A DNA stretch of 64,000 nt from Camarhynchus parvulus (GCF_901933205.1 NC_044576.1:9085024-9149023); one strand, 5' to 3'; positions 27,119 to 40,303 are shown, counted from the first letter of the stretch. Translations and numbers: made by a program. The notes: generated from the sequence alone by a model not told the origin.

Positions 27119-28905
27119 TGTACTGGTACTGCAAAATGTGAATCAGCAAAGCAAATCCTAAGTTTAGAGAAGTTACAGAACTGGAAAGTTAAGGAAAACT
27201 TTTTGAATTTTTGTGTAACTTATAAACCTTTAAACATGTCAACAAGCAAAATAAAAATGATACTTAAAATGAGGGGCTGATAAATTACTATATAACTGGA
27301 CATTTACTAAGTTCATTTGAACTGAAAGTAACATTTTCTGTTTGTCACAGACCGGTTACTGAGCTTTTTGCATTATGTATTGGTAGCCTTTTATCTGCAA
27401 AACTTACTAACATCATTTCTTTAGGGATTCAACATTGCTATCACTTTGCTTAGTCTTTCTCTTACCTGATCCACTACTTTAGTGTTGACTGTAAATTCTG
27501 TTCTTCTGGTTATTTGTATATTACCATTCTTTATATAACTCAAAGCTTTCACAGCTTTGGGTATTGACTTTTAAAAGTTACCATTTTCTGGGACTAAATT
27601 TAAATGTACAATTGCAGAGGTTTGAACACTCCAATGTTTTAAGTGGTATTTATTTGGTTATGAGCATAAAAGTGGCCAATACTAGTCACTGGGTTTTGTA
27701 GCTTCTCTGTATTTTGCCCTAATTTTAGTGATGTATATTGCTTTTCAGTGACAGCAATCATGTACCAGAGATCACTATTTTGGAGTGTTTATGGTTTTTT
27801 TGTGTTAAAATGAGCCTTGTGAATGTGCAGATTTATTGACCCCTAGTGGGGTTGTTAGGAAAATGGTTGGTAATTTAATTAGTGCTAAATGAAAAATTTG
27901 CCTATTTTTCAATGCTGCATTTCTTTCAACAGTCTTTTCCTTCTATTTACAGCTGGATTAGCTCTTGAATTTTTTCTGGTGTTCTCTACACCTGCAGAAT
28001 TGCCTATTGAAGCAACTTGTGTTAGCAGTAGCCCTCCCAAAACAAGTAGCTGTAATCAGCATTTTAAGGAACAGTCATAGCTGTTTCTGCATATATAAAA
28101 TTATAATTATACAGCAGAAATTTAAAAAAAGAAAAGGTCTTCTTTTTGTGTGCTGTGTAAGTGGGCTTATTTTTAATTAGCTAGAAAAGTTAGTAATTTC
28201 TTGAGTAGTTTGATACTACATAAATGAATTAAAGCAAATCCTAAATTACCTGCTCAAGCTGTACTGACCTCTTAGTGGTTATTAAATAATTATTATTTAT
28301 CAGTATATAGCCTGAAACAGTAGTTTCATGCCAAAACAGCATGTAAAATATTGCATTCCTAGCAAACTTTAATTTTAAATATCTCTAGTGTTTTAATCAT
28401 TTAGTTGAAACTAATTTTCTGGGAGATTAAATGATCTCCTAACTGTGCTGCGAAGATTTCTTACCTTTATTTCAGATGAGTAAAAATCAAGTACTGAATA
28501 GTGAAGTCACATTTGACTGTTTGATTAGCAATAGTAAATGAAGACAAATAGGTCAATAATTAAACTTAATTTTAACTTCCCTATAATGTGTTTCTGTGTA
28601 TCAGAATCAGAAACTAGGTGTTGCTATAAATTTATTTTTCTGTGCAAATTTGACAGAAATAAATGCTGAATATTTCTAAAGTAAATTCCCTTTTTTAGAT
28701 TTTGTACATCTATTTTTATAGGCTTGAAGTAGTTAAGTAGTGTTTTTACCAGTTAAACTATGAAATACTCCCATGAATTGTAGGTGTTTTTAAAATTGCA
28801 AAGAAAAAGTAAAATCCTCTTTTTTTTTTGCATCTGCTGATATTTATTATTGTGCTTATTGCATGAACCCTGTTATTTAAAGTCAAACTTACACAGCAGT
28901 CAAAA

Positions 28906-30409
28906 ATGTCAAAAAGACCTCAGATTCATATTTTTGTGGGAGCACCCAGTATCCCGAGGCCGCGGGAGGGGTTCGAGCAGAGCTCAGCCCCTGCTGGTGA
29001 GCGATGGAGGGAGCTGCGCTGTTTGTGTGACAGCCCTGGCTGTGTTCCTGCGAGGCTCCGGGCTGCTGCTGCCCCCTCGGTGCCCCAGGCAGAAAGCTCC
29101 GCACCCACAGGTGTCCCCACCAGTGGGGACAGAGGTCAGCAGGGCAGGTTCATGGCAAAAGAAGGAAAAGATTTGCCATCTCCTGCCCCTGTGGGACGAA
29201 CTTGTACCTGCACGCCTAAAAAGAGCCCAGGTTTAACTTGCTCTGATTGTCAAGAACCCAAAGATGGATTTACACGTGCAGATGTCAATCAGGCTGCAGG
29301 TCAGCACCTGCCCCAGGGCTGTGCAGAATCAGCTGGACAAGAGAAAGCATCAGGTGCCTGCTGCCCAGAGCTCCCTGAGAGAAAAGCGTGTCCTTCAGAA
29401 GTTAACAGCACTGACATTTCTGCTTTGGTTGCCAGCACTGAGCAGGTCAGCATCCATCTACAGTCTGTGGGACTTCAGGCAGCTCACAGAAGTGAGCATC
29501 ATGAACATCTGAGTCAATGTATGGATGTGCTTTTCCAAAAAGGTCAGGAGTCCAAAGCAAAAGAACCAAATGACTGTGCAAACTTTGCAGTGTCAGCGGA
29601 CACTGAGTTTCGTAGTGTAGTGACTTCGAGTCGGGTGGCTGTTTTTGCACAGAATGAGATGCAGCAAAGTATTCTAAAACTATCAGAAATAGAAGCAGGC
29701 AAAAGAGCTGAAACAGGACAGTATGATCACTTGCAATGTGACTCTGGTGTTGGAACGTGTACTACTGCTGTGACTGAAAATGAATATGAGGAAGAGGATG
29801 CAAGTTCTCTTGAACTTTTCAGTTCTGACGATGATGGGGAAAATGTTTCGATTAAAGCTACAAAACAGGAAGAGAATGCTCAGGAAAATGCAGAAAAGCT
29901 TCAAGAAGTTAATGTTCCTGCTGAGCAACTTGTAAATGAAATCCATATTGAGCCATTGAGCTCTGGGATACTGTGCTCTCAAGGGAACTGTTCTCACAAG
30001 AACTTTTCTAAAAGGCCCCGCAAGCATGAAGTTTCCCTTCATCTTTCTCACTCAGCATTTAGAAGACAGCTGAAATCCAAGAGAGCTAAACTGAATTCTT
30101 CTCCACCTGCTTCTGGGGTGAGAGTGGATCCAGACAGGATGGCAGAGTTCAAGAAACTCCAAAAGAAACTATCACTACTTAAGAATTGCTGCAGCAAAAA
30201 TCAAAAGTACAATATTTTGGTTGCAGTTGTACATCCTTGTCATATCAAAGAAATACAGAAGAAGACTAAACCAAAATCTTCATGTAAAGTTGCTGTGGCA
30301 ACAATTGTTGTTACTGACCAGTCAGAAATTGAGAGAAAGGTGGTCCTGTGGTGTGGTGCTGCATTTTGGTCCCTCACTGTGTTTCCAGGGGATATTGTAC
30401 TGCTTACAG
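28906..30409 (+). CDS. SHLD2: SHLD2 coding exon 1
   Basis: Encodes residues 1-501: the IHIFVGAP partner-binding motif, a long disordered region rich in Ser, Glu and Cys, and the start of the first OB fold ([19 protein letters not shown], then [15 protein letters not shown]). It ends in phase 1 at ACAG|GTGAGA. Reading on past the donor reaches a stop at 30465, which would give a slightly longer, truncated product if the intron were kept. Confidence 0.95.
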
Positions 30410-33400
30410 GTGAGAGTTCTTTTGTTTGCCTTTTTAAAATATGGATCTTAAAAATGCCTGTTTAAAGTAGAAGAATGTAGCAAGTCATTTGGAACTATGA
30501 CTAAGCATTTGTAAGTCTCTTTCTTCCATCACTTGCATCATTGAGTTCTCAGTCATCCTGAGTGCATCATTGACTATTCCATGGAAGCTTGCCTTCAGAC
30601 ACAGCCATGGAGAGTCAGGGCTATTCTGTAAGGTGTCAGTGTTTTAAAACAGTTGTTCCTGAAAAGTACAAGTACTGCTACAAACCAGACCTAAGCAGTG
30701 TCTGCTAGGAGGCTAATGAATTTAAGAATTATATCAAATTGATGAGACAGTTTTACTAGCTCATTGTAAATGGTGTTGGTAGATTAAAATAAAATCACTG
30801 TGTTTCCAAGTGTTCTCTTTCACACCCTGTGCCTTATACATCTGTATGTAAGAGAGTTATATAGTCAAGAGAAATATTATACACTTCAGTATTGTTGATA
30901 TGTGAGTTGATAAAATTGTTTTTTTCTTGCAGATATAATAATGTATGAGAATCCTTGGTGTGGAGAAGTCATGCTTCAGTCAACATTTACCAGTCAGTTA
31001 CTGAATCTGGGGAACTGCTCAGCTCTCAATACAGAAGAATGTAAGATTGTAGTGCATAAGTTGCCATGAAAATTACAGTAAAAGAGCTATTTCAAGTGCT
31101 CCATTTTGCTGGCAATGCATCACATATAATGTAAAATAGAAATGTGTGCAACTGAGAGGTACAAAACACAATAGAAAAATATAACAGGAATACCTGAGCA
31201 CAAGATGTGGACATAACATCAAATAGGCATGTGGAGATGATGACAAAGTTTGGTGGCTACCACACTGAACTCAAAAAAATTAGTTTAGTTTAGGAAAGAG
31301 CAGTTATCCCAGGACCTGCCCATGTCATGTCTGAGATTGCATGAGGATTAACTTTTTTGCAAAATGGAGTAAGTAGATCCATTCAGGGAAATGAAAGGAG
31401 GATTGGAGACTGAGGGGAAAATACTGTGGAAGTATCACCATTGTTCTTCCTGTCTTTGTGATGTCCACTGTTGTGATGCCAGCTCTTAAGGCGGATTCTG
31501 AGGCCAGTGATCAAGAACAGCTTTCTTCTTACCCAGCTATGATACAAGGTTTTTTTTGTTGTATTTTAAAGTATTGCACTTAGCTTAACTTCATCTGCCT
31601 CCTCTTGATACTACCCTGAAGTACAGTTTCATTTCAAATAAAGTGTTATATACCTCAAGAATTTCTAACCTTAAAGTTTTTCTAAAATTGTTCTGATTTT
31701 TTCAGTGTAAACATGTTCCAAGTCACAAGTTTTACACTTCTAAGCATACAAAGCAGTATGTGACTTTGCCTTTTTTCCATATAAATTTATCCTCTAGTGG
31801 ATGATGGTGTTCTGCATGGCTTATTGGCATACATATCATCAGAATTTCCACACTTCAGAGACATTCCACAAAGACAAGTTCAGAGACTGGATGATGTTCG
31901 GTATGTGCAGCTAGATCAGCTCCAGCCAAATACTTTGGTGCACTCAATCCTGAAAATTATCAATATTTCTGTGTTAACAGGTAAGTTCATGCCCTGGACT
32001 CCAACTTCTGCAGTAGGTGGAACTTAAACAGCAATTTTGCAAGGCAAAATGTTTCTCACTGCTTGATTTCAAGCTTTGCACAAAAATTTGATCACATTGC
32101 ACTATCATCTTGAACTTGTAAGATACAAATTTCCACCCACATCATCAATAGAATGTTTATTAGTTTTAAATGCAGAATTTTGAAGATAGACATCTTCATA
32201 ATTTGCTCTGGTATTTAAGTCTTGGAACTAAATATTAGTTAGATATTTCATCCAGGTGTTCTTGTTCAAGAATTATTTATGAAAAATGCTGTAGTTGTAA
32301 TGTGGAACTGAAACAGACATGCAGTGTCCTGGATAAGAGTGGTGTACAGATTTGTATGTACTGTTACTAATAGTTTTAGTGTGCCTTGTACACTTTGTGC
32401 CTATAGTTTTCTTTTATGTGAAAACTTCTAGAGAAATGTTTCTTCCACTGTATTCTACAGAAGTTATGGGAACTTCTAATTACAACAGTTGCTGAGAGAT
32501 TGAGTACAACTTCTTTCTACTCAGTCCAAGTCAGGATGAATGGGAGATGAAAGATGCTCAGATACCTCCTGGTTCAAAGAGAGTTGTCCAATTACCCAAT
32601 GCTTAGATGGATGAAAGTTAATTAATATAGTTTATGCACTTTCTCAAACTAGATTCATGTTGCAGAAGAAAGCAGGTTATTTTCTGTCCAGAAGAAATTG
32701 TAGGTGTATTCTTCTTTGCTTTTATTTGTAGCATGAAATGTGATAACACCATGATGTCACTGTAATACTGAGGCACATGGGGTTTGTGTGCTTATATGCT
32801 TTTTACTGTAGAAGTAATGTAATTTCAATTCTTATCAGAATCTTTGTACAGCTACAGAGGTGGCAGCCAAAGAAAAATTATTCTAACAGTAGAACAGAAC
32901 AGAGATCAACACTATAGGATGGTTCTGTGGGGAGCAGGGGCTGCCTGGTACCCCCAGCTTCAGAGGAAAAAAGGTAAGGTCCTTCTACCTATTGGTAGGT
33001 CTGAAAAGATTTTTGTGATGCTGTTAGTGCCTTTTAAGTATTCAGCTGGTAACATTTATCCATTCAACTTTAAATACTCCCCTTGGAGGGGTAATGTATT
33101 TTGTGCTAATTCTAACATCTCTGTTTAGAAGCAGTGCTCTCAGTAACAGAGTTTGATTGCACTTGGGAAGACTGAGAAGGCATAAATATTTAAAAACTTC
33201 AATCTATATACAAGATGCACTTACTTGTATAGTGCCTGGTTATGTGACTATAAAAATCCGTGAGTGTTAACTATGTTACCAGTTTTGCTGGGTCTTCCTT
33301 ATCATTGTCTGGTGTAGCATGAATTAGTGAGTTTTTCCTATTCCTTTTTTCATTTTCTGCTTTCTGCTTTACTCGTGTTAGGCTTTATATCCTGATGGTC

Positions 33401-36400
33401 TTGAGACCAAGTCTAGCTGTAACTAAGTAAAAGCATCTCTTGCAAGAATTACATAAACTGTGCAGTGACTACTACCAAACTGTGATTTAGTCCTAGTCTT
33501 GTTCTTTTAAGAAAAGTTAAACTAGGTTTATGTTAAATTGATAATTGTGGAGATAGAAGATTAAAAAACAGGGGCACATTAAAATGGAAGTTGATTAATA
33601 ACATGAAGATTTTCTTTCTCTGAGACATTGCCAGCATTAGTGCTGACAACAAATTTCAGAGCTGGTTTCTTTTTCAGAATGCTGAGTTGTCGTGACAGCT
33701 GAATTTGGTAGAAGTGAAATGAAATTTCTGTTATGGGAAACAACTCATGCAAAGTTTATAGGGAAAGGAAAAACCTTACATGTCATCACACTTAAAAGGA
33801 AGTTGCCAGAGCTGCCTATATGAGAATGTCATCTGATTTGTTTCTCAATCTTGTAAGTGACCTTGGCTTTCTGTCAATTAACCATGGTACAGAAAGTAAA
33901 CTCTTCTGTTTGCTTTTTTGTTCTGTAGACCACATATGGGCCTTCAAATACCTTTTGGTCCAGTGTAGTTCTGTCTCAGGTGACCTGGAACTGCACACAA
34001 CTCCATGGTCTTCCTATGAGTGCTTGTTTGATGATGACAAAAGGGCAGTTGAATTTAAAGAAAAGTTTCAGAAAAGTCAAACATCCCTCATGGAGTTGAC
34101 AAGGCTCTCAGCACTCCTGGATGAAAAATGCTCAGGTAAATGTTATCCATAGCTCTGTCATGTCTGTTGTGCCATGCACAAGTAGGCAAAATAGATGCTC
34201 TCTTGATGAGGCAAGATGTTTTTTTTTTTAGGTAGCCCAGGTCTGGTTCTGAATTTATTCTGGAGGCTGCTGCCCTGTTCTTTGCCAAACTGAATGCAGC
34301 CTTCATCCCATGAGCCCAGCAGAGGGATAGGTGTGGTGTGTGCTGCCATGCAAAGGCAGCTTTGGAACACAGAGGGAAATGCTGACTTTTGTTGTCCACA
34401 CCAGCCAGTCCAGGAATGATGTGACTAATTACTGAAAGTTTATCAGTGTTTCTCAAAAACCAGAACTCAATAGCTACTGCTATTGAAAACTTCTTACAAA
34501 AGGACAAAGAAGACAATTTTACACAGTCATCCTCTCCAGATAAACCTAGAAGATGGCTATGGGTGGTGTTAAATTCTAGGAAGTGATTAAAGTTGTTCTT
34601 GCAGCATTTAAGTCACTCTGTATGTAAATAGTGAAAAGCTAAGTTGTTAAAACTGTGCTTTTCAGTGTCTTTGAAACAGTGGGAAGAAAATCACTTGGAA
34701 ATTCTTTGCACAATTTTGGTCTCTTATTCAGACACCTTCTATAGTGGCATCTACTGATATAGTCCCTGAAAATGTAGTTCTTTTGTACATTTTAAAATAA
34801 TATTTAGTTACCAAGATTTTTCACTGAATAAAATACCTCTAAAAATTTGAGCATGTGTTAGCAAAGGGGAAAAAACTGAGCAAGTTCTTGATAGCAATTT
34901 TGGTTTTTAATCAGCTGTAGCCATTGATTTTGCTTTCAGTTCTAAATAAAGCTTAATTCATATTTGAATTGTTTTTGTAGGAGTGGTCCAAGTGAAAGCC
35001 CATATCTTGGAATTGAAGTTTACCATTTCCACTGGTCAGTACAAGCAACTCATCTTCTCTGCTGACACTTCCCTGGAATGTGTTTTGGCTTCTCTGCCTA
35101 TGATTACGTATTCAGGTTGTGCCAAATGTGGTTTGGAGCTACAGGCAGATGAGAACATGATCTATAAGCAATGTATTAGATGTCTGCCATACAGCAAAGT
35201 AAAAACATTCTACAGGTAAACAAAATAGAGTTCAAGTAATGTTTATTATTAGGGAGGTAAACTTTTTCCATTTTAATTTCCCCCATACCTAAAATTCTTT
35301 GTTTAAGGTGTGCTTAGCAATCCCTGTCTCTCCAATGAATTTTCAATTTGTTGTTTTTGAATTGCTGTGTTATATTGTCATTATTTATACACGATATTCT
35401 TAGTTTGAATCTAACCTTTTAATTTCTATGAATGCCATCATGCAGGAATGATGTTTACCCAGTACTGTGTCAGATAAAGCTAAGATGGAGTAAACTTTGA
35501 GGACCAAAGGAAAAGTCATTGAGAATCTTGTTCCAGCCTAAATCTGAAATCACGTGAATGCAGAACTGTGTTTTTAAACTTATTAGTCAGTTTCAGCTGT
35601 GCAGAAATAATATTGACAAACGTTTTCAACAAACATTCTGGGAGAGCAGAGATAGTGAGTTATCACCAGATGGCACTGTGAGACACATATATTCACACTT
35701 AGAGAAAATAAACGAAGTGGATCTAGTTGATGTAGGTACATCTTTATTAACTAATTGTTCAATTCTCACATTTTTCTTGGGTTTTGAAATGGGATTTTCA
35801 TTGTAACTAGAAAGACATGTAGCTAGAGAATGTTTATTGAGACAACCACGGACATGATAGAATTCTAGAATATGTAAATTTTCAATCTAAATTTTTTCTC
35901 AATTTCTTTCTAAACTCTTTCATAATGAGCTTAATGAATCATTAACTTAAATACTATTACTTAATGAACTAGGACTTAAGTATCCTATTTATCTAACCAG
36001 GTAGTGACTTAGTATTTTTCCTCTAAGCAAAATAGTCTTGCATCTTTATGTGCTATTTGTTTTCCTGTGAGGGAGGATTAAGTGCAAAAAGGTTTTTTCC
36101 TTAACTGAAAAGGTTCTGCCAGTCTTTTATAAGACTATAAGATCTCAGTGGGCATGAAGGACCTCAATTTGCTCCTGCACAAAAGAGGGTAGAAAAATGA
36201 TAAGAATTTCCAGTGTTTGTATTCTCAGCATGGGAGCACATCCAGATGTAGAATATACATGTCCAATTTTTTCAGAGAAAAGCCTGACATTTTTGCACTG
36301 AAATTTTCTTCTGATCAATTTAGTAAGAAAACATCACCTTGGGAGTATTTCCTAACAGGGATTTTTATTTGTTCAGTGGTTTGTGAAAACATTTGGTATT

Positions 36401-37674
36401 TGTTACAGTACAAGAGACATACCTTGGTATTATGTGGCTATAAAGTGATGTATTAAGACAGATAATACAGAGTGATGTTGATACAGATGGTGCAATTCCA
36501 GATGATACACCTAAGCTGATGTCCCTGCTTTGCATTTCCACCACCTCCATGGGCAATCCTGACCATCTGAACAGTAAAAATTTTCCTTCTAGTGTCTAAT
36601 CTGTGTCCTGTCTCAGTTTAAGGCCATTTCCTTATTTATTCCTCGAACTGATTCCAGTGCTACAGATTTGACACATGAGTACATAGAGATTTTCTCATTT
36701 TTCTATTTCTTGGTATTATGTTGCACAGTAAGATTAAATTTTAGTGCTTTCTAAAATTTTGCTTCAATAAAAAACAAACCATAGCAGTAAACTTCCATGA
36801 AACTTTGTTTTCTGATCTAGACCTGCTTTGATGACAGTAGAAGATGAAGGACATGAAATTTATGTTCATGTGGTGTCTGAGTTGATGGAAAAAATCTTCC
36901 TCAATATTCCTGCAGATTGGCTGAAGAGATTAGTAGGTACTGATTCATTAATTACTTGTGATAGAAACAGGCAGCAAAGTTCACAATGGAAGCAAAATTA
37001 TTAATCATTGACAGTTTAAAAAAACCCTAAGCAACCAACATCAAAGAATATTTCAGTGGCTGTCTGACAAACTCGGAATTTCAGAGGAGAGGTTGCAACA
37101 GCAGGAGGTGAGGTGGTGTGAATACCTGTTACATAACTAAGTTGTTGTAGTTATATACCTAAATATTCAATAACTAAATAGATTCCTTATGTGCAAAATT
37201 GAATGTCTTAGGAGCTTTTAGAAGGAGCTGGCATGTTTTCATGATGTGAAACACTGAGCTGTGTTTCAGACAAGCTTCATTTGATACATCCTGTTTGACT
37301 TGAGGTGTTTAATTCTCACAGGTAATGAGAAACAGGCTCAGCTCATTGTTTTTAAAAAGTAATTGAAAGTAAAAGCTAATTTTCTATTCAGATGTTGAAC
37401 TTCACTTCCAGTAATTCAATGGAGCTTCATGGAGGTAGAACTTGAATGTTAGGTGCTATTGTGAAAATCAGGTGTAAATTGAATTGTTTTGTGTCTTGCA
37501 GTGCCCTCTTCAGATGTAACCTACAGCGCAATAGTAGCAGACCTGTGTCATTCACTGCTGGCAGACACAGAAGCATCCTATTTGTTGGAAATCAGAAGCC
37601 ACTTCGTGCTAGATGAGAACAGCTATCCTTTGCAAAAGGATTTCCATCTGCTGAATTTTCATCCTGATCTTTGA
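28906..37674 (+). CDS. SHLD2: Shieldin complex subunit 2 (FAM35A), complete coding region, 8 exons
   Basis: SHLD2 is the ssDNA-binding core of shieldin, which acts downstream of 53BP1-RIF1 to protect double-strand break ends from resection in the nucleus. Joining 28906-30409, 30933-31040, 31798-31980, 32839-32973, 33929-34135, 34981-35215, 36821-36936 and 37502-37674 gives 2661 nt, 886 codons plus stop, with every junction GT-AG and in frame. The N-terminus (residues 5-13, [10 protein letters not shown]) matches the SHLD3/REV7-binding motif of human SHLD2. Residues about 20-420 are low-complexity and poorly conserved. From about residue 430 the match is strong throughout ([59 protein letters not shown]), covering the three OB folds. 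Cys759, 762, 777 and 780 form an RPA1-like zinc ribbon. Length is close to human (835-904). The ATG has A at -3. Acceptor for this exon is probably ACACAG at 28891-28896. Very secure. Confidence 0.96.
30933..31040 (+). CDS. SHLD2: SHLD2 coding exon 2
   Basis: Acceptor TTTTTTCTTGCAG and donor GAAT|GTAAGA. Encodes residues about 502-537 including [17 protein letters not shown], which aligns closely with the human protein. Starts and ends in phase 1. Confidence 0.93.
31798..31980 (+). CDS. SHLD2: SHLD2 coding exon 3
   Basis: Acceptor TATCCTCTAG and donor ACAG|GTAAGT. Encodes residues about 538-598 with [19 protein letters not shown] and [17 protein letters not shown], aligning with human LLAYVSS and LEHLQPDVLVHAVLR. 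Phase 1 at both ends. Confidence 0.93.
32839..32973 (+). CDS. SHLD2: SHLD2 coding exon 4
   Basis: Acceptor ATTCTTATCAG and donor AAAG|GTAAGG. Encodes residues about 599-643, including [20 protein letters not shown] and [13 protein letters not shown], one of the best conserved parts of the protein (central OB fold). Phase 1 at both ends. Confidence 0.94.
33929..34135 (+). CDS. SHLD2: SHLD2 coding exon 5
   Basis: Acceptor TTTTTTGTTCTGTAG and donor TCAG|GTAAAT. Encodes residues about 644-712 with [32 protein letters not shown] and LDEKCSG, matching human SHLD2 over the whole exon. Confidence 0.94.
34981..35215 (+). CDS. SHLD2: SHLD2 coding exon 6 (zinc ribbon)
   Basis: Acceptor GAATTGTTTTTGTAG and donor ACAG|GTAAAC. 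Encodes residues 713-791. It contains [19 protein letters not shown] followed by IRC: the spacing C-x2-C-x14-C-x2-C at 759, 762, 777 and 780 is the zinc ribbon expected in an RPA1-type OB fold. Ends in phase 2. Confidence 0.94.
36821..36936 (+). CDS. SHLD2: SHLD2 coding exon 7
   Basis: Acceptor TTTCTGATCTAG and donor GTAG|GTACTG. Encodes residues about 791-829 ([20 protein letters not shown], then [14 protein letters not shown]). The donor was chosen so that the next exon continues VPSSDVTY as in human; it leaves phase 1. Confidence 0.9.
37502..37674 (+). CDS. SHLD2: SHLD2 coding exon 8 and stop
   Basis: Acceptor TTTTGTGTCTTGCAG. Encodes residues about 830-886, ending [20 protein letters not shown] then FHPDL and TGA at 37672-37674. 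The DENSYPLQ block matches human. The bird protein stops about nine residues earlier than human. Confidence 0.93.
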
Positions 37675-37774
37675 CCTCTGCACTAACTGAGTAACAAAAA
37701 CCATAAGGACACACAGATGGGAAGCAGAAGAAAAATTACTTAGCCGAAGGAAGCAAATATCTTTTAAAAACGAT

Positions 37775-37780
37775 AATAAA
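37775..37780 (+). terminator. SHLD2 polyadenylation signal (AATAAA)
   Basis: AATAAA lies 100 bases after the SHLD2 stop. A second AATAAA at 37950-37955 could serve as an alternative. Choice between them needs transcript ends. Confidence 0.65.
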
Positions 37781-37887
37781 GGATTTTGGTTTTAACTTAT
37801 GAAAAAAGAAAAACTATCAAAATGACTGGTATGGAATATCTGCTAATAGTATATACTGCTGGAGTAATACTGATGAATTTTCATAAG

Positions 37888-37930
37888 ATATATTTTTATA
37901 CATGCATAATATATTTTTATACATGCATAT
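37888..37930. repeat. 21-bp tandem duplication, AT-rich
   Basis: TATATTTTTATACATGCATA at 37889-37908 recurs at 37910-37929, a period of 21. It lies between the two possible polyA signals of SHLD2. Confidence 0.8.
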
Positions 37931-37955
37931 TTGTCTTAATAATGATGTTAATAAA

Positions 37956-40191
37956 CTCCAACAATTTCTTTCATATCTGTTTTCCTTTTTCTCCTCAGAA
38001 AAGTTCACTAGTATTGTAAGAGACTGAATTTTCCTGAGATCTGGCATATTAGAGGAAGACAGAGAATTCAGTAATATTTTAGCTACTCAATTTTTGTTTG
38101 TCTTATCCCATATGCTATCTGGAGCTTGGTGGTTTTGTTTTGCTGTTGTGGTTGCTTTCCTTCTTTTAACAGTGGAATATTTGCTGTTTACCTTCAGCAA
38201 TTTTGCTGCTGCTCTTTTCTCTTGTAAAACAGAACTGTCTTGTAATCATTCCACCTCCTTCAGCTCAAGGTAAGTCTCAAGCACAAGATCAGATGGATGG
38301 TATATAAAAGGCAGTAGGTAAAACAATTGCTCATTATGTGACAGTTAAAAACACTATTAGAACTCCTTATTTGATGATGTTTCTTGCTTTGAAATAACTC
38401 CTGTTCAGGAAGAGTCAAAAAGGGCCTTTCTCATTTGCTTCCCTTGGATGACCATGAGTACAAGTACATTGGTAAGTGTGTTAGAATTTGGTTTTTCACA
38501 GTTTAGCTTAAATTACTGAACACACAAGCTGGAAGTCTTGTTACTTTAATGTATGAAAAGAAAAGAGGACCACACTGTACATCAAGTCAGACAGGTGACT
38601 TCCCACCTTAGGGGTATTTGTTAACAGATGCTGTGCATTGCGTGCATCTTCTGCATAAGCTCATGAACCAGCCATCTGAAATACTAACTGCTTACTTTTA
38701 AGATCCTTAATGGTATTATTGAAATAATAAAATGCAAAATGTATTTGGTGAAATAATTTTCTTCTAGTAATATGTAAACTGTATGATAACTGTGTAGTTT
38801 TTCTCCCCAGAACAAACACAATAGCTTTGCTTATCAGATTGGTTTGCAGTAGTTTTGTGGGGCTGAAATTTGAATAGAGCTCTATGGGGTTGAGTTGCTG
38901 GTATTACCCATTTAGATATAATGAAGGTCGAGCACTTTGTCATATTCAGTTTAATGTAATGAGTTTAGGCTCATTTTGTATCCAGTGCTGTAATTAGCAA
39001 GACAGACTGAGAGTACTGTGTAACATACCAGATGGTGGATCAGGGAGGTCTGTTATCTTGCAATTCCTCTGTGGTATCTTCTCTTTCATAACATTTCCTT
39101 TAGGAAATAACAATATTATCAAAATGGAAAGTGGTTTCATCTCCCCAGAGAGGCCTAATATTTTTAAGATTTTGAATTAATTAATATTGTATCCTGTTTG
39201 AAAGGAAGTTGGTTTGATTTCAGCTGTAGAGGTTATGGAACACGATTGTGCAAAATGTTTTGCTGCAGCAGCCTGTGTGTCTGGTTTTTGACTGTACAGT
39301 GAGAAGGGTACAGAGCTCAGGTCCCCAGTGAACAATCAAAAAGAGAAAAATGTCCTATTTTATTTTGATTACGAGTAATTGCTCCAAATTACTTTAGAGA
39401 GCAGTAATTTACTTAATGAAGAGGACTCTACTACTAAAACAGACACATGCCCAGGGGCCTTAAGCTAATTGGATTTTCAGTGTGAGAATGGTCATACTAG
39501 GTCAAACCCAAGGCTCTTGTAATCAATGCTGTTTCCAGCAGAGATGTGTTTAGAGAGAAATATAATAGGACAGGACATGTCCTCATCTTACTGTCTCAGA
39601 GGACTCCAGTACTGGAATAGCCTCCAGTCACTTCTGACTCTGTGACTTCTCTGCTTGTCCCTTAGTGTCAACACAAAGTGTTGTACTTGGGGTCAGCTAG
39701 AAACATTGAACTGAGTTACTGCAGGAAATGCACTGAGGTGCTGAGGGATGTGAACAGCTGCTTCCAGGTGTGTGACCAATGAGCAGTGCCTTCACCCATC
39801 CTCTTCAAAAGAGGTCTTAAATACAATGCTGCTTTAAAAGTTCTACATGTATTAGTCAGTGTCTTTTGGGCTGTGTCTGTTTTGGCATGCTCACTGGGCT
39901 TCTCTCCCCTTTGGTGAAGCACTGTGGTGATGTGGAGCAGTGGGCAGATAGGCCTGGTGTCATCACTGGCAATTCTTGGGCTCTATCTACATGTGTGATC
40001 ATTTGTGCCCAGAACTCATGACCAAGAATTGGAATTTACCAGTCAAAATAATTAATACTGAGAGATGTTTGGCTGTTTTGTTTGCTCAGCTACGTGTTAA
40101 TTAAATTTAACATATATTTTGAAGAGAGGAAGGAGGGACTCTCAGCCTACCAGGAACCAAATCTTTTATTTGTGTTTGGTCAAGGAAATAA
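37956..40191. other. Convergent intergenic gap between SHLD2 and SYT15
   Basis: About 2.2 kb separates the 3' ends of the two genes. I see no exon here. An old interspersed repeat at 39484-39600 is listed separately; the rest holds nothing I can name. Confidence 0.6.
39484..39600 (+). mobile_element. Ancient CR1-type repeat remnant (low confidence)
   Basis: GGTCATACTAGGTCAAACCC, then AAGGCTCTTGTAATCAATGC and TGTTTCCAGCAGAG resembles the widespread sauropsid repeat that reads ggtcatactgggtcagacc, aaaggtccatctagcccagt, atcctgtttccaacag. The similarity is clear in the first 20 bases and around TGTTTCCAGCAG, with drift elsewhere. Boundaries are approximate. Confidence 0.5.
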
Positions 40192-40197
40192 TTTATT
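40192..40197 (-). terminator. SYT15 polyadenylation signal candidate (AATAAA)
   Basis: TTTATT on the plus strand reads AATAAA on the minus strand, 107 bases after the SYT15 stop codon. Another lies at 40165-40170. Confidence 0.55.
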
Positions 40198-40303
40198 TTA
40201 TTCTTCTTTGGGCACAAAATCTTAGCAAAGATTTTTGTACCTTTTCGATGAGAAAGTTAGAAAGAGCTTTTCCATATTAAGGCTGGTTTTTCCCCAGTGC
40301 TGT

